This document shows, in pieces, positions 1 to 12,533 of a stretch of 64,000 nt of DNA. Numbering within the stretch: the first letter of the stretch is position 1; each line of letters starts with the position of its first letter. The translations under genes were made by a program, and so were the position numbers. Under the pieces are notes generated by a model. That model did no database searches and was not told the DNA's origin. It saw only the letters and a list, made by a program, of their open reading frames with translations. This DNA comes from Tetrapyrgos nigripes (taxonomy: Eukaryota; Basidiomycota; Agaricomycetes; Agaricales; Campanellaceae), in NCBI GenBank assembly GCA_013368315.1, contig JAACJM010000024.1, positions 640,880 to 704,879 of the forward strand, given 5' to 3'.

Positions 1-1
1 G

Positions 2-205
2 TTTCCTGACACCTCCCTCCTCATTCTGATCCAACTTGCACAACTGAATCACCTCATCAGGATCAGAGACACCATGGACACAATCGCAAAGCATTTTCAC
101 ATCGACGTCAAGAAAGTGGCAGCAGATGCATGGAGTGCCAATGAGGAGAGGCTGATGTCTATTGGGGGATCTGTTGGGAAGGGTGAAGGGAAAGGGAAAG
201 GCTAA
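2..205 (+). CDS. 3' end of an unknown protein-coding ORF (partial, starts outside window)
   Basis: An open frame enters from the left edge and ends at TAA 203-205, giving about 67 residues. The peptide is hydrophobic or helical at first (FPDTSLLILIQLAQLNHLI), has a middle containing HFHIDVKKVAADAW, and ends in a Gly/Lys tail (GKGEGKGKG). No known domain is recognised. The gypsy element to its right is on the opposite strand and its homology stops near 340. The ORF may therefore be host sequence or part of another repeat adjoining the truncation point. The 206-335 interval holds no further ORF, only a short AT-rich stretch resembling a 3' UTR. Confidence is low because only the tail is visible. 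Confidence 0.3.
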   Translation, partial: FPDTSLLILIQLAQLNHLIRIRDTMDTIAKHFHIDVKKVAADAWSANEERLMSIGGSVGKGEGKGKG

Positions 206-344
206 GGGATTGGCCAGAACGAAGAGTCGAAAGCCAAAATCCAAGGCTACTGTTGAGGACTAGGAATGAGTTGGGGATGCACGGAAGCAGACTTGTAATT
301 TTATTGTATATAGTTTTTTGCATGTAATGGATACTTGACTGGAC

Positions 345-3300
345 CTGGATCTTCAGAGTAGGTTGGGTAGTCTTAATATGTTTGGTTGATACAAAGACTT
401 CAGAACTGATAGGGATATCCGGTCAGCTTGAACCTTATAACATTGCTGAGCTTCCTGGATCTCATCCCTCAAGATTGACGATGAAATGCTGGGCATGCTC
501 AGAAGTGAGGTTGTAGTCCGGATGTACTGTAAGGTTTGGATGGAAACCCTTGTTTGCAAAGAAAGGGGTGATTCTGGTGGAAGCATTGAGAGTGTTGTTG
601 TAAGCAAACTTGGCAATGGGAAGCAGGGAAGACCACTTGTCCTGTTGGTAGGAACAATAGATTCAGATGTACTGCTTGAGTGTTTGGTTGTTACGCTCAG
701 TCTGTCCATCAGCTTCCAGGTGATAACCTGAAGTGAAATGAAGTTCCATGTCTAAGGCTTTGCCTAAGGACCAGAAGAAATGGGAAACGAATTTGGAACC
801 ACAGTCAGAAGTGACATGGTTAGGAACACCATGTTTGGAGAAAACATGAAGAACAAAGAGTTCTGTGAGTTGTTCCGAGGTGATAGTATCATGGGTAGGA
901 ATGAAAATTCCCTGTTTGGATGCTCGGTCCACAATTACCAGGATTGCTGTGTATCCATTGGAATCTGGTAATTGTTTGATAAAATCCATGAAAATTGAAT
1001 CCCAGGGACAGACTGGAACGGGAAGGGGTTTGAGCAGACTGTAGGGGTGATGTCATTGAGGCTTGTTGCGACCACAAACCGTGCAGGAAGACACATAGTC
1101 CCGGATGAATTCCCATATCTTTGGCCAAGTGTAATGCTGTTGGATAAGATTGAGAGTCCGGTTCTGTCTGGAGTGTCCCACAAGTGGGTGGTCGTGGTGC
1201 TGACACAATACTTGAAGGTGGAGGTCAGAACCCGCAGGAACAAATATCCTGTCATCTAAGCGTAGAAGTCCTGAGTCATCTAGTTTCCATTGGGATACAT
1301 CCAGATCCTGAGCAAGCTTAAGACCAGCTTGTGATTCCAGATCAGAAGCATAGGATTCCCGAATAGTGGAATGGAGTTGCTCAATATCCATGATAACTGA
1401 TGCACAGAGTGTAGGACCTTCCAGGAAAGAGGCTTGGAGCGAGTCAGAAAGCTGTTTGTGAGTAAAAACTGGATGGAAATTCTGTGGATTGACCTCATTG
1501 TAGCCACTATCCCCCTCTTTTGGGTAGACATCCCACTGTCTAGTAAGAGAATCTGGTTTGGCACCCAATTTACCCAGTTGGAACCGAATAATGAGATTGA
1601 ATCCGGAAAGGTACTCGGACCACCGTACTTGATGTTGAGTAAGAATTTTGGTGGTTGAAAAATATTCTAAATTCTTGTGATCTGTGACGACATCAATAAG
1701 GGATCCAGAGCCTTCCAGGTAATGCCACCAAATACGGAATGCTTCAAAGATTGTGAGCAATTCCTTATTGTGGACGTCGTAATTGAGTTCAGCAGCATGG
1801 AGGGTGTAGGAATGGAACACAATGGGATGGATTTCACTGGAATCATACTGGAGGGAGAGGATAGCTGTGATAGTGTAGTCAGAAACATCGGTTTCAATGA
1901 TAATCTGCTGGTTTGGTACCCAATGACCAAGGACCAGAGTGGAAGTGAAAGCGTGCTTAAAGTATTCAAAGGATTGTTGGCATGCTGGCATCCATTCCCA
2001 TGGAGTAGCTTTTCAGGTAAGATGGGTGAGGGGTATGACAATATCGGAATAATTATAAATGAACCACTGTAAAAATTACAGAATCTGAGGAAAGACTGTA
2101 TATCCCAGACTTTCCGAGGAACGGGCCAGTCCAGAATAGTGCAGATTTTAGCGGTATCCATCATAAGACCCTCAGGAGAGAGAATGTAGCCTAGGTACTC
2201 CACAGTATCAACAGAAAAGAAGCATTTTTCGGGATCGACAAAGAGTCCGTGCTTGTGGAGCCAGCAGAACACTTCGCAGACATGCTTCCAGTGATCTTCC
2301 TCATTTTCTGAGTAAATCAAGATGTCGTTCAGATATACTATGATGGTAACGCTGAGGAGATCTTTGAATATATCATTGATAAAGCGCTGGAAAGCGGTGG
2401 GAGCATTACTGAGACTGAAAGGCATGACTTTCCATTTGAAGGAACCATAGCGGGTCTGGAAAGCTGTTTTCCATTCGTCTCCTTTGGTGATGTGGACCAA
2501 GTGGTAAGTGTGACATAAGTCCAGCTTGGTATAGATCTTTGCATGCCTAGGAGTGTCTAAAAGCTCGGAAATGAATGGAAGCAGGTACCTATCCTTCTTT
2601 GTGATAGCATTGAGGCCACGGAAGTCAATGCAGAGCTGAAGCTCTCCATTTTTCTTTTTCACAAAGAGGACCAGAGCCGCGAAGGAAGACGACAAGGGTT
2701 TGATAAAACCCATGGCAAGATGTTTGTTGATGAATTTTCGTAATTCTCCTAGTTCCCGATCGGATACCAGATAAATCCAGGCAACTGGTGGAGGTGCACC
2801 ATCAACCAAATCGATTTTGAGATCGTGGGGACAATGCAGAGCCAGTTTATCCAAGAGTCCTTTGTCAAAAACATTGGAAAAGTCAGCTAGATACTCGGGA
2901 GCCTTCAGCTCAGGCTTGGATTCCGAGTTTGATGTGGAGGCGGCCTGAGCCTGAACCTCAGGTTCTGGATTGAGTTGGAGAACCATTGGATCCAGCTGAT
3001 CTTGTTTACAACAGTGATGGAAAGCTGCTGCTCTGATGATAGTGATATGGGTGTCATCAACAGAAGAAGCCATTTGCGTGACAGAAGGATAGGAATATAT
3101 GGGTTCATTCAGCCAGAGAGGTTTCTTGGAGCAAGTGGATGGCTTTGAAGCTGGAAGTGGTGTTGAAACTGTGGGACCCGGGTCAGCGACAGGTGGCAAC
3201 ACACAGGGTCCAGAGCTCAGGGAGACAGCAACCAGTTCAGGCCTGCAGAATGCGATGTTTCCTTTTGCCCAGTCAACCAACAGGTTGTAGCGGGAAAGAA

Positions 3301-3586
3301 AATTATATCCTGGGACTCCCTTACAAGTTGAGTCAAGATTAGTGATGTAAAAGTCAAGGGAAACTTGCTCCCCCATTGGAAAGTACATGGAAACAGAGCA
3401 TACTTTATTAATTGTATACGGGACAGAACCATCAAGCAAATGTAGACAAACAGGAGAAATGGGAATGGTAGGCAGGGAATGTTCAGAAACATATAGGGAA
3501 TCAATAAAACAATCTGATGAACCAGAGTCCAAAAGTGACAGAAAAGAAAGAAAAATGTTCGGATTGTTAGTAAGACATATTTTCAA
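345..3586 (-). pseudogene. gypsy A Pol (protease-RT-RNaseH-integrase), degenerate
   Basis: The protease motif LLDSGSS lies near 3535. RT motifs follow: CIDFRGLNAI, then KLDLCHTYH, then the catalytic box, which reads VYLNDILIYS where YxDD is expected. The first Asp of the pair is Asn, so this RT should be dead. The frame shifts near 2000-2100. RNase H (ETDVSDYTI) and the integrase zinc region (HHDHPLVGHSRQNRT, CTVCGRNKP) are in the frame of 1991-1053. A TGA at 1053-1055 interrupts before the integrase core (VIVDRASK, TSDCGSKF, ADGQTERNNQ at 989-663). A further shift leads to EIQEAQQCYKVQADR and VFVSTKHIKTTQP near 345-470. A chromodomain is absent. Pol starts in a different frame from gag. Confidence 0.85.
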
Positions 3587-3699
3587 TAGAAGCGTAAGGG
3601 ATTTAACGGAAAGAGCAGCGGCGTTGAGAGTGATCTCTTGTATGGCATGATCCTGGTCAATGCAACTCCGATCTTGTGCTGAGGTATCAGAGCTGCAGA

Positions 3700-5160
3700 C
3701 TATTTTGGGGACTGCTCAGTGTTACCCATGTTGTTAGAGGTGGAAGCTGCTTGGCTGCAAGCTTTGTTAGCTGCCTTACATTTGTTACAGTCGTCCATGG
3801 AATGCTTTCCACCACAGAACATACATAAATTCTTCTGTTTGCAGTGGTCCTTCTCAACCTGAGAGAGTTTCCCGTCCTTCCTGAGCTTGTTAGCCCAGGG
3901 TTTCGGATTCTGCCTGGAAGAGGTCGAAGATGACGATTGAGAGTTGTTGGAGGACAATGGGTTGGAGTTGGAATTCAAATTGGACTTAGATTTCCCAGAT
4001 TTGTTAGGCTTTCCAGAAGAGCCTAAAGATTTTCCAGATCCATCATTTCCACCTGAGCCCTTTCTGTCACTGTTACCCTTGCCCCCAGTTCCTGCTTCTT
4101 GCTTCTTTTTGGCTTGACGATGCCAGTAATCGGAATCGATGTGGAAGACTTGGGCTTTAAGACAGAAGAATTGTTCCTCCTCGGAGACGAGGGAAAGAGC
4201 ATCCTTGATGCAGGGAGCTAAACCCTTCTTGAAGAACACAAGTTGCTGGAAGCGGACACAATACTTTGTGGCCTGATTGGAATCCTTCATATGAAGGTTT
4301 TCCAGTCGGTCCTCAGCATCTCTGACCTCATCATAAACCCCGAAATTATCTTTCAACTCCTTGATGAAAATAGTGAAGTCTAGGGTTCAAGGAGCGGGAT
4401 CCTCAGGATCCAGGTTGAGGATATCTGGCTCGAAAAATTCAAGCATGGTGCCAGAGAGATAGGAAAGTGTGAAGCTGATTTTAGTGGCATTGGTGGAATA
4501 TGCATGGGGACAATTCTGGAGGTTGATTTGGACTTGGATGAGGAAAGGATGGAGCTTCTTTGGATCAGATCCGTCAAAGGTATCGGGCTTCTTGACATCA
4601 GTTTTCTCGCTTGATCCAGGTGCAAGCCTTCTGAGAACGTTGTTGAAGCTCTGGAGCACAGTAATAAATTGTGCTCGCTCCTCATCAGAATCAGAATCAT
4701 TGTCATCACCATCACCACCACCATTGGGATCATTCAGATCTCCACCACCCCCACCTCCTCCACCATCCCCACTACTGTCATCGTCATCCTGACCCTTTCT
4801 GTGCTGACTAGGTCCAGCATGGAAATCATCATCAGGATCCTGGGGCAGAGGCACAGGCAGAGCATGGGATGAACCTTGATTGGTTTGGATGTTGGTGTGA
4901 GTATGAGTCTGGGTTTGGGTCATTGTACCTGAATCAACTGGAATGTCAGGATCCCAGTTGTCTAGGAAATCCTTGAAAGGACTGGAACGAGATTTGCTAG
5001 GACTCGGATGAGCAAAGATGCTACTGGAGCACCTATGCTGATGAATTTGGACATTTCGGAAGATTGTGGAGAAGTATGGTTTTTTGAACAGAGATTCCAG
5101 AACAGATAGTTTGGATTTGGGAGAGGGTGTGCATTGAGACCTTTGAGACATAATAGACAA
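3700..5160 (-). pseudogene. gypsy A Gag, one in-frame stop
   Basis: The frame from 5160 to 3700 is continuous except for a TGA at 4387-4389. The N-terminal third is low complexity (Gln/Thr/His, then Asp- and Gly-rich runs such as GDGGGGGGGGD). It is followed by the capsid-like region (KKPDTFDGSDPKKLHPF, LSYLSGTMLEFFEP), then a Ser/Lys/Gly-rich linker and one zinc knuckle, CMFCGGKHSMDDC. The knuckle spacing is C-x2-C-x3-H-x4-C, one residue shorter than the usual CCHC box. This protein would package the element RNA in virus-like particles. The start at 5160 or the nearby ATG at 5151 cannot be settled; both lie within about 35 bp of the LTR edge. Confidence 0.8.
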
Positions 5161-5185
5161 CTCAGAGATGAAAAGTCTAAAATAC

Positions 5186-5813
5186 TGTTAAGTCCAGGCA
5201 GATCCTAGTACTAGGAAACACTATGGACCTGGGTGGAGGTCTATGGGAAAGAATGGAACGATAATAGATCCACAGGCAGAACCAGACAGGAAGAGGATAG
5301 ACTGGAAGAGGGAGGATCCAGTCAGAAAGACTGGGAAGTCAAGATGGAAGGTTAATGGCACTATTGGTACCACCTTGCTAGTTGTCTAATTGGAATCAAT
5401 CGGAAAAGATAGGAGACCAGCTAAATTGATTTTAGACTTAAGCTATCTACTACAAAGTTGCTAGCTTAAGTACTATATCGGAAGTAAACAGAATGAGATA
5501 GGGAACTATCGGAAATGAATATGGAAACTACTGGAAAAGGTAAAGACAGAGGGAAATGCTCAATTTGCTATCATCACGTGGAAACCCTTTGGAAAGAAAA
5601 GGAAGGGGAGCACAAGGTGCTACAAGATAGAAGTATGAATGTGAGCTGTCCAGTTAGTATCTGATATGAGTTGGATAGGATCCGATGGGAATTGTAAACT
5701 AAACGGATTTGTGGCAACTCAGAAATGAATCGGAAATGAAATGGAATGAAAGGGGAGATTTGGAAAGGAGTTGGAAGCATCGGAAAGAGTTATGGAAAGG
5801 CATAGGCTTTACA
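5186..5813 (-). repeat. LTR of gypsy family A (5' LTR of the 336-5813 element)
   Basis: This block aligns end to end with the three solo LTRs at 14189, 35522 and 54171. All share the + strand start TGTYAAGTCCA, the internal hairpin-like pair CTTAAGCTATCTACTACAAA / TAGCTTAAGTACTA, a GGAAAG-rich right half, and an end in TTACA. It is more diverged than the solo copies are from each other. No 5-bp duplication flanks it (AATAC on the left, CTATC on the right), as expected when the left side is internal element sequence. Confidence 0.75.
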
Positions 5814-6141
5814 CTATCTATCTCTCCATTCTCAATTGATCTCGTCTTTGTGTGTAACTTGGGTAGTTTGTTATTAAGTGTATCAACAACCTTGACACCC
5901 TGTCCTGACACCTGGTTCCCTATCTTGACCTCTTCATCATTGGGACCAGGTGTGTATCTCCCTTTTCATTACTTTTACCTTTACTGATGGGCACTGTAGT
6001 TCCAGTACTTATTGCTGTCTGTTAGGTATTTTATACATTCTTTGTCGTTGGGACCAGTTCCAGTACTTATTGCTGTCTGTTAGTCAAGTCGAGCATGTAG
6101 CTCCTTGTTATTGCTATCTAGGTGCTTACCTCTTTGTGACA
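5814..6141 (+). repeat. LTR remnants (family B-like U5 end, then family C-like LTR 3' half)
   Basis: 5814-5897 closely resembles the last 80 bp of the family B LTR, including TGTGTAACTTGGGTAG and the terminus CAACCTTGACA. From about 5905 the sequence resembles the end of the family C LTR at 40500-40622 and 51709-51752: the shared phrase CTTGACCTCTTCATC followed by TTGGGACYAGGTG, then a repeat of TTGGGACYAG and an end TGTGACA near 6141. This would be the 5' LTR end of the + strand gypsy whose gag follows. How the B-like piece and the C-like piece came to abut is not clear. Confidence 0.5.
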
Positions 6142-7399
6142 TTAGGTCGAGATCTCTTACTGCACTGGCAGCCTCTGTATAGGTCATCCTTGCAGGAACT
6201 GTTCCCACCACATCTGGGTGATATGTTGCACCATCCTCTGTCTCTGAGTCCTCTGCATCTGCATCTGCATCCCTGCCTCCAGCCACATCACCCCAGCTCT
6301 CTCCTGAACCTGATCTTGACTGTTCAAGCTACCTGCACAGCTTTGACATCCATGATCACACTGACTGCCACTGCCACCCTCACAAAGAGTACTGGGACTG
6401 TGAAACCCAGCCTTGTCCACACACCTACAACAATCCACTTCCTAGTCTTGCACTCTTTGCAGATAGGTCAGGAGACAGCCATATTGTTATCCCAACCCGC
6501 TGTACCTTCTGTCCCATCTTCACTTCTGCCTTTGCCTCCTCTAGTCCTCCATCTGTGCCAACATCACCTCTGCCTCCAGCATCCCCTATTCCATCTTCAG
6601 CCATACCAACAGCCTGTCCCAGTCCCACACTTGCACCCAATCCATCTCCTCTTCCTGTGTCACCAGCCCCACTCAGTCCCATTGCCTCCCCAAACACTGA
6701 CATCAACTGCCCTTGAAAACCTCCTTCAGGCTCTGGTCACAAACCAGAACCAACTGCAACAGGCAATCACCAATCTGGTCAATAGACCTACCCATGAATT
6801 CTCAGACAAAACTGCCAAACCAGCCCTATTCAAAGGTGAACCAGCTAAACTCAACTCATTCTGGGCTGGAGAACAGAAACAGCTCAAACTTGATAATGGG
6901 AAACTTGACCCACGGAAGTGCATTGCTGAAGCACTCCTTATGATGGAGGGACCTGCTGCAGAATGGGCTGCAGAGTACGCTTGTCACACCAGCAGAGTCC
7001 AAGCTCTTTCCCTGGGAAGGGAACTGGGACAATTTCACCCATGCACTAAAGGTTTGGTTCAGGGTAGCAAACAAGTAGCAGCTGGCCAAGAACAAGCTCA
7101 AGGCATTGAAGCAGGGAGATAAAACAGTTGTAGAGTTCTCTCATATTTTCAAGATGTGGGTGGAGAAGATTGGGTTTTCAGATCAGGACCTCCATTACAA
7201 GTTCTGGAAGCGCCTTCATAAGGACCTATTGTTCCCATTGGCAAATGTGGAGCTAGGACAGAAGGAGGCCCCTAAAACCTGGATGAGTTGATCAACTGAG
7301 CACTTCACATGGAACAGACCCTAGCAGAATTCATAGGAAAGCCTGTCACTGGCCCTACCCCATCCACTGTGGCTGCAGCTTAGGATGTACTGTAACCAA

Positions 7400-7530
7400 A
7401 ACTAGGATGAAAGTCAAAAATCAACCTAGTTTGAACTCACCTAGGTTGATGCGTTTGCACCAACTTTCGTTGGTTGATAATCAACCTATCCTACCATCTA
7501 AAATTAGGTTGAAAACTATGATACTATTCT
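7400..7530. repeat. left subterminal repeats of the CACTA element
   Basis: About five copies of AACCTA or TAGGTT-type motifs in both orientations (for example AAATCAACCTAG, CACCTAGGTTGATG, GGTTGATAATCAACCTATCC, TTAGGTTGAAAAC). In CACTA elements such arrays bind the element's own DNA-binding protein. Confidence 0.7.
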
Positions 7531-7640
7531 TCGGAAATTTACAAGTTTAGTATCAACCAAAAAAAGAAGGACAAAATAACAAGGTAGATATGAAGCCTTC
7601 CGAGCTTGACATTACCACTGTGTAGACAACTATGAGTGCA

Positions 7641-10600
7641 CTACTGGTCTCCGGCGTCTGATCCTTCTTCTCCAATAGTGTCAGCCAAAGCTCCGTTCCG
7701 ATCAATTATAACCCATTTTTCCTGTACATCAGGCACTCGTCCGACTAAACACTCCAACGTCTCAACATCCAGGACATCAAGTGCACTCATCCGGGAGTAG
7801 AGATGCATATTAAGCCCATGAAAGTTGTCAGTTGATGTGTCATGAATAAGACAGCGCCGGCAGGCGGCAAGAATGTACACTGCTTGCAAAACCTCGTCCT
7901 CCCCTACACCCAGTAATCTCCGTGTCTCCTCGCTCTCGGGTGAGTCAAACTTGACGACAAAAAGGTGTTCCAACTGCCCATAGAATGTCTGAAGCTTGAA
8001 CTTGGGTTTCATTTTTTTCCGCCGTTCGTATATGTCGACATACATTGAATACTGACCACACGTTGATCGGAATATAAGTATTATGTGCCATGGCATGCAG
8101 AGCAAGAAGAAAAGAAGCTTACCCGTACAAAGGTGGGATCACGGCTATCTTGTGGGGGCTTATACAGAGTGGAGCAACGCATCAGATCCCCTCCCTCTGA
8201 GTCAATCCGTTTGACTGCTCCATATTCTTCGATGACTGCCGCTCCGAGAGCTTTTCGTATATCTCCAATGTCGCTGCCAAACCGTGTAGAAAAGTTAGGA
8301 GCTATGGCGTAGTCGATGAGATTTTCTGGTACTGTGTCAAGCTTTGGTGGCAGAAGGTGGTATCTATGATCTAATAGATTCTGAAAGCATTAGGAACACT
8401 CCAGGTTACGAGTATACAACGAACTCACATTCAGTAAAGTTAACAGCACCTCGTTGTAGTCCTGGAGTTCGGCGATGATCTAGTTGCTTTGTGACGTTGT
8501 AACATACACCAATTTGAGTAAGTTGGGCATGCTCAAGGACGTTCCGATCGAGGGAGGCAAAGGGAAAGCGATGGCTCCGAATGTCAGGGGTCAAAGAGCC
8601 ACAATAACACTCCATGACAAAAGCCCAGTAACACCACACTGGCCCCATGTCTCGAACGCTTTGGGCAATGTGAAGGAGGGCGTGGATCGTCAATGGACAG
8701 GCTGAAACCCTATCTGGATCATGCTGGTAATAAATCCTTAAAAACAGACAAATATTGTTAATGCCATGAAGAAAATCAAATAAATGGTCATGTACCTCTC
8801 ATACTCTTCAACCCACTTCGCAAAACCTTCTTCTAAGTCATCAATCTCCTCCCTGGATATCTTGTATTGCAAACAGACGTTGATCAGGCGGACAAGCTCC
8901 ACAAAATGATTATAATACCGAGGCTTCATAAAGTGTCAGCGGAGAACAACGGGAGCAATGTATAGTGCCCAAAACGACCAACGTTCTGCGTTCATTTCGC
9001 TTTTCTTGTTCTGTATGTTGGGTACTCTGCCACCAAATGCGGAGGGTATAGTGTCACCAGCCTTGGCGGTGTCTGAACCAATTGCTTCCCATACTGTTGG
9101 TGCAAACCGATATTCCTCATCTCCTTCATCCATGCCCTTAAAATCCCCAGTCCAATGAAGTACGAGATTGGGTAGGAGATTCTCGAAAACCATATGCATG
9201 AAGTCATAGGGGATTGACATGGGGAATTCCAGCGAACCGAGAAAGGAAAGCATCGGTGTGCCCTTTATACCATATTTCTTGGCAAAACGGTCAGCTGCAG
9301 CCTTTGTTGGTTGGCAGTCAACTTCAGCGGCCTGAGACATGAAGTCAGAGGGGTGACGTAATGGAAGGTTGAGAGGATCGTAACGCTTGGTTCTGGATGG
9401 GTCCGACTTGACATCAGGATGTGAAGAGCGGTCGAGTGGTACATAATGGGTAGTACCACTGGGAATAGGAACACCCTCTATCATACACAAACAACAGGGC
9501 CATTTTCCATTATGACCTTTCATTTTCATCACCATTGACATAGCAGGAATATCACCGAAAACAGTAATGATATGTGCCTGTAAAGGGAACAAAACTGACT
9601 CGAGGATGTCAACGGTGGGTACATCTCGGTCTGATGCAAGCTGTGACAGCTCTTCCATCAATGGCCATAAGAATGAGTCCCAATTGTGAGGTTTAGTCGG
9701 GCCTGGAATGACACCAAGGGATAGAATGTGCTCGAGATGACAGCGGACATCAGGTGGGAGATTGTAGTTGATGAGAATGATGGGCCATGCCGTCTTACTC
9801 CATTTCTTGAAGGGAGCAAATCCATCTGTTGAAAGACCCAACGCCACTTCACGAGGATCTGCAAAGTATTTCCGGTTGTAAGAGGTCTCCCCAACGCGAA
9901 CAGATTGGTTAAGGAGGTTCTAGTAGTGCGCTCCGTCAAAGATATCCTCCATGGCATCTGAAGGACTTCTCCTACTACGCTGAGTGCGGTAGTCATCCAT
10001 TTCCTTGGCCAGATCACGATTGCCAAAGAGAGCCTGAAGGCGAGGAATGAGTGGAATATAGGTGAAAATTTTCCGGGGTTGTCCAGCGGCATTAAGACGT
10101 TTCTCTTTGCAGTACGGGCACTGCTGCTTGTCTGCATGGATACCTGAAAAGCAAACACACAAGTTGATACAACAGTGGTACTCGCGAGGGCGGAATCCAG
10201 AGAGGAATAGAATTCGACCACGTTGTGCATGCAGGTTTGAAAGTGGATCGCCGTCTCGAGGCCCAAATGCGTTTGGAGCAGTCTTGTAGTATTCGTCAGG
10301 TGTATGTGATTGGACCTTCCAAGAATACGCCTTGCATATGGCAAGGTCCAATTCCGCGAGACGATTGGCTAAGACATCACAAAATAAACAACAAAACAAG
10401 AAGAAAGAATTACAATGACGCACCCAGATTTGCAACATGAACTTCGAAATCCTCCCCCATCTTATCAAAGACAGATAATCCAGCAGCCGCCCACTCAAAA
10501 GCATCCCAGTCAAACCCTACCGGACCCTCCTCGACATCAGAATCTTCTGACAAGAAAGACTTGTCAGAGTCCCAGTATTCACTCTCGGAATCCGAGTTTG

Positions 10601-11043
10601 GGACAGGCCCCAACTTGAGGTAACTCTTCCGGAAAAACCCCTCCTTCCTTCCTTATCATCCGGCTTTGTGGATCTTCACCACACTCGGAGTCATAGATCT
10701 CTGCTGGTGGCAGGCTATCCAACCAATCCCATAGACCTCCATGGTTTTCCGTAGGTGGACCACTGCTTTGGTGAGCAATACTTGGGGTGTTGTCTAGTAT
10801 GTTGTCTATATCAGCATCATTGAGAGGTTCAGGAAGAGGCTGAAGGATTTCGTCTGGAGCTGGTGTGAAAGGAGAGGCTTGCAAAGAGGGTGTGTCCGAG
10901 TCCGAAGACTCTGACTGTACCATACGAAATGAAGAGGTGGTTTGGGAAGTAGATTGGGGCAAAGTAGAGCATCATCGGTGTTCTCATTCATGTGTACGAG
11001 GCATGTTCTTGTTACATAGTATACACCAGACTTTGGGAGGCAT
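7641..11043 (-). pseudogene. tnp2-family (Transposase_21) CACTA transposase, two in-frame stops
   Basis: The ATG at 11043 opens a short exon with a C2-type finger start (MPPKVWCILCNKN), then an acidic region. An intron with donor GTGCGT and acceptor GTCTTAG precedes ANRLAELDLAICKAYSW. The core has YHCC...CPYCKEKR, KIFTYIPLIPRLQALFGN, LGLSTDGFAPFKK, WPIILINYNLPPDVR, VFGDIPAMSM and KWPCCLCMIEGV, all diagnostic of the family. Later exons give YYQHDPDRVSACPLTIHAL, GPVWCYWAFVMECYCGSL and a C-terminal exon ending at 7641. The frame of the two large core exons is interrupted only by TAG at 9920-9922 and TGA at 8936-8938, so it decayed recently. It would cut and paste this element in the nucleus. Intron borders near 8430 and 10980 are tentative. 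Confidence 0.85.
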
Positions 11044-11185
11044 GGTAAAGTTGACGAGTGACAGAAGATAGGCAAAATGGGAATACTAAATGCGGCGATG
11101 GAAAATTTACACTTGCAACTTGTCGTCAGGCAATATACCACATCATCTGACTCTTTCCCTCTCTCCCTCACCACGTATCTCTGCT
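11044..11185. promoter_or_regulatory. bidirectional promoter gap of the CACTA element
   Basis: The 142 bp between the divergent start codons of the transposase (minus) and the second gene (plus) must serve both. It contains a CT-rich run (CTCTTTCCCTCTCTCCCTC) just before the + strand ATG, typical of fungal transcription starts. No clear TATA box is seen. Confidence 0.45.
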
Positions 11186-12533
11186 ATGGTTTCTTCTAGT
11201 CGCTCCCGAGGTGGCGTTGCAAGTAACGAGAACAGTTCTTCCTCAACGGCACCCACTTCCAACTCTGGCAAAAAGAAATTGGTCAGTGGCCAAAAAGCAA
11301 CAAAGAAAGCGAAGGCAGATGCACTCGGAGCCCTTTCAAATGCTGAGATTTCCAGGCTGCTGGCCGTAGCTGCAGCTTATGAAGGTAAGCAAGTCAGTAC
11401 ATGTAATGAACAATACCGCTGAAGTGATCACTCACAGAACAAACCAAAAGTGTTACTCCTCCTGACGAGTCCAAGAACGAGGACATGTCTGTTGAAGAGC
11501 ATGGCACTCTGGACACAAACCCCAACCATACGGCCGATGAGGAGACTGAGACAGCCTTTAACGGCAGTGCGAGCATCGCTGGAGCTGAAGGAACTAAGGG
11601 TCCAGGCACTGAGGATGACACGGAGACTATGAAAGGTGCGCATAATTAACACAAAACAATTACTCACCTCCATTGATGCCATTACTTCCTTCAGCTAAGA
11701 TGTCCCGGCTTGAAGCCGAGAACAAGGCCTTACAGGAACAGGTTGCACGCCAGTCGTCTGCTCAAGCTGATGACGTGGCAACCATCCCTCATCCTACAGG
11801 GATTGCCGGAGTCAACTTCAACATCCAACAGGCTATGGGTCTCGCTGGTTCAGATAGTAAGAACAACATTTACTCGGCATTGCAGGTAACAACTCACCAA
11901 TACTGCCATCATGAACTTGTCACTGATATCCTTCACAGCGTCGTGTCAAAGACTTCATGGGCTTTTGCTGTATCGAGTACAATCAGACCTGGAAGCAGGT
12001 GCCTGTGAAGACTAAAGCCAATTTGTATGATGCGGTAAGTAAACATTGACTGCCGACACTTCCTGAGCTCACTCACCTTAAACCAGGTCCGAAAAGACCA
12101 ACCTTATCTCGCACAATACCAGAATGACTGGGCTACAGAGGAAATAGCTAAGCAGTACCTCAAGAATAAGTGTCTGCATGGGTATCGAAAGGGTTGGCTT
12201 ACTCCACCAAGCCAGTATGCGTATCTCAAGGATAACGCTAAACGACGTTCAGCTTCTGGTAGCCGCAGGAGTAGAGCAAAGGTTGCACAAGACGCAAAAG
12301 AGAAGAAGAAAGCGGAGAAAGCGGCAAGGAATGCGGGTAATAGTGGTGAGAAAGCTGTCCCCATGAAGAAAGGTCTTGTGTCTGCTGCCGTAGCTATTGC
12401 TCAAGAAGGGGAAGATGATGACTCGGGGGAGGATGATGGTGGTTTGAGGTGAGTTATACATGTCGCCTTGCAATTGGACAGCGTTCTCACTCGTGATGCG
12501 TGCAGACAGGGGGCCACAGTCATTGACATTTGA
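11186..12533 (+). CDS. second protein of the CACTA element, six exons, function unknown
   Basis: Exons 11186-11384, 11438-11635, 11695-11885, 11939-12034, 12087-12448 and 12506-12533 join in frame through GT..AG introns of 52-59 bp. Without the last intron a TGA at 12450 ends the protein at 349 residues; with it the tail reads RQGATVIDI. The protein has a Ser/Lys-rich basic N-terminus (GKKKLVSGQKATKKAKA), an acidic Glu/Thr/Asp segment, a short coiled coil (SRLEAENKALQEQVARQ), a conserved-looking core (RRVKDFMGFCCIEYNQTW, KNKCLHGYRKGWLTP) and a Lys/Arg/Ala-rich tail (RSRAKVAQDAKEKKKAEKAA). Its position matches a TnpA-like DNA-binding partner of the transposase, but that role is inferred only from context and basic composition. 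No stops or frameshifts are seen. Confidence 0.75.

Larger units (their letters stand above)
336..5813 (-). mobile_element. Ty3/gypsy LTR retrotransposon, family A, 3'-truncated
   Basis: Reading leftward on the minus strand the order is 5' LTR (5186-5813), a leader of about 25 bp, gag (from 5160), aspartic protease, reverse transcriptase, RNase H and integrase. The order RT-RNaseH-integrase defines Ty3/gypsy. Homology to the integrase C-terminus ends near 340 (motif VFVSTKHIKTTQP). No chromodomain and no 3' LTR follow, so the 3' end is lost or rearranged. The orientation of the LTR is inferred: read on the minus strand it ends in CTTAACA next to the gag leader, like the LTR ends of the copia and family B elements here. 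Three solo LTRs of the same family lie at 14189, 35522 and 54171. Confidence 0.85.

Noticed and set aside
5186..5897. Reading 5186-5897 as one + strand LTR (TGTTAAG to CCTTGACA)
   Set aside because: The three solo copies of the family end at the position equivalent to 5813, with perfect TSDs. The extra 84 bp match the end of the family B LTR instead. Two abutting pieces explain the data better.
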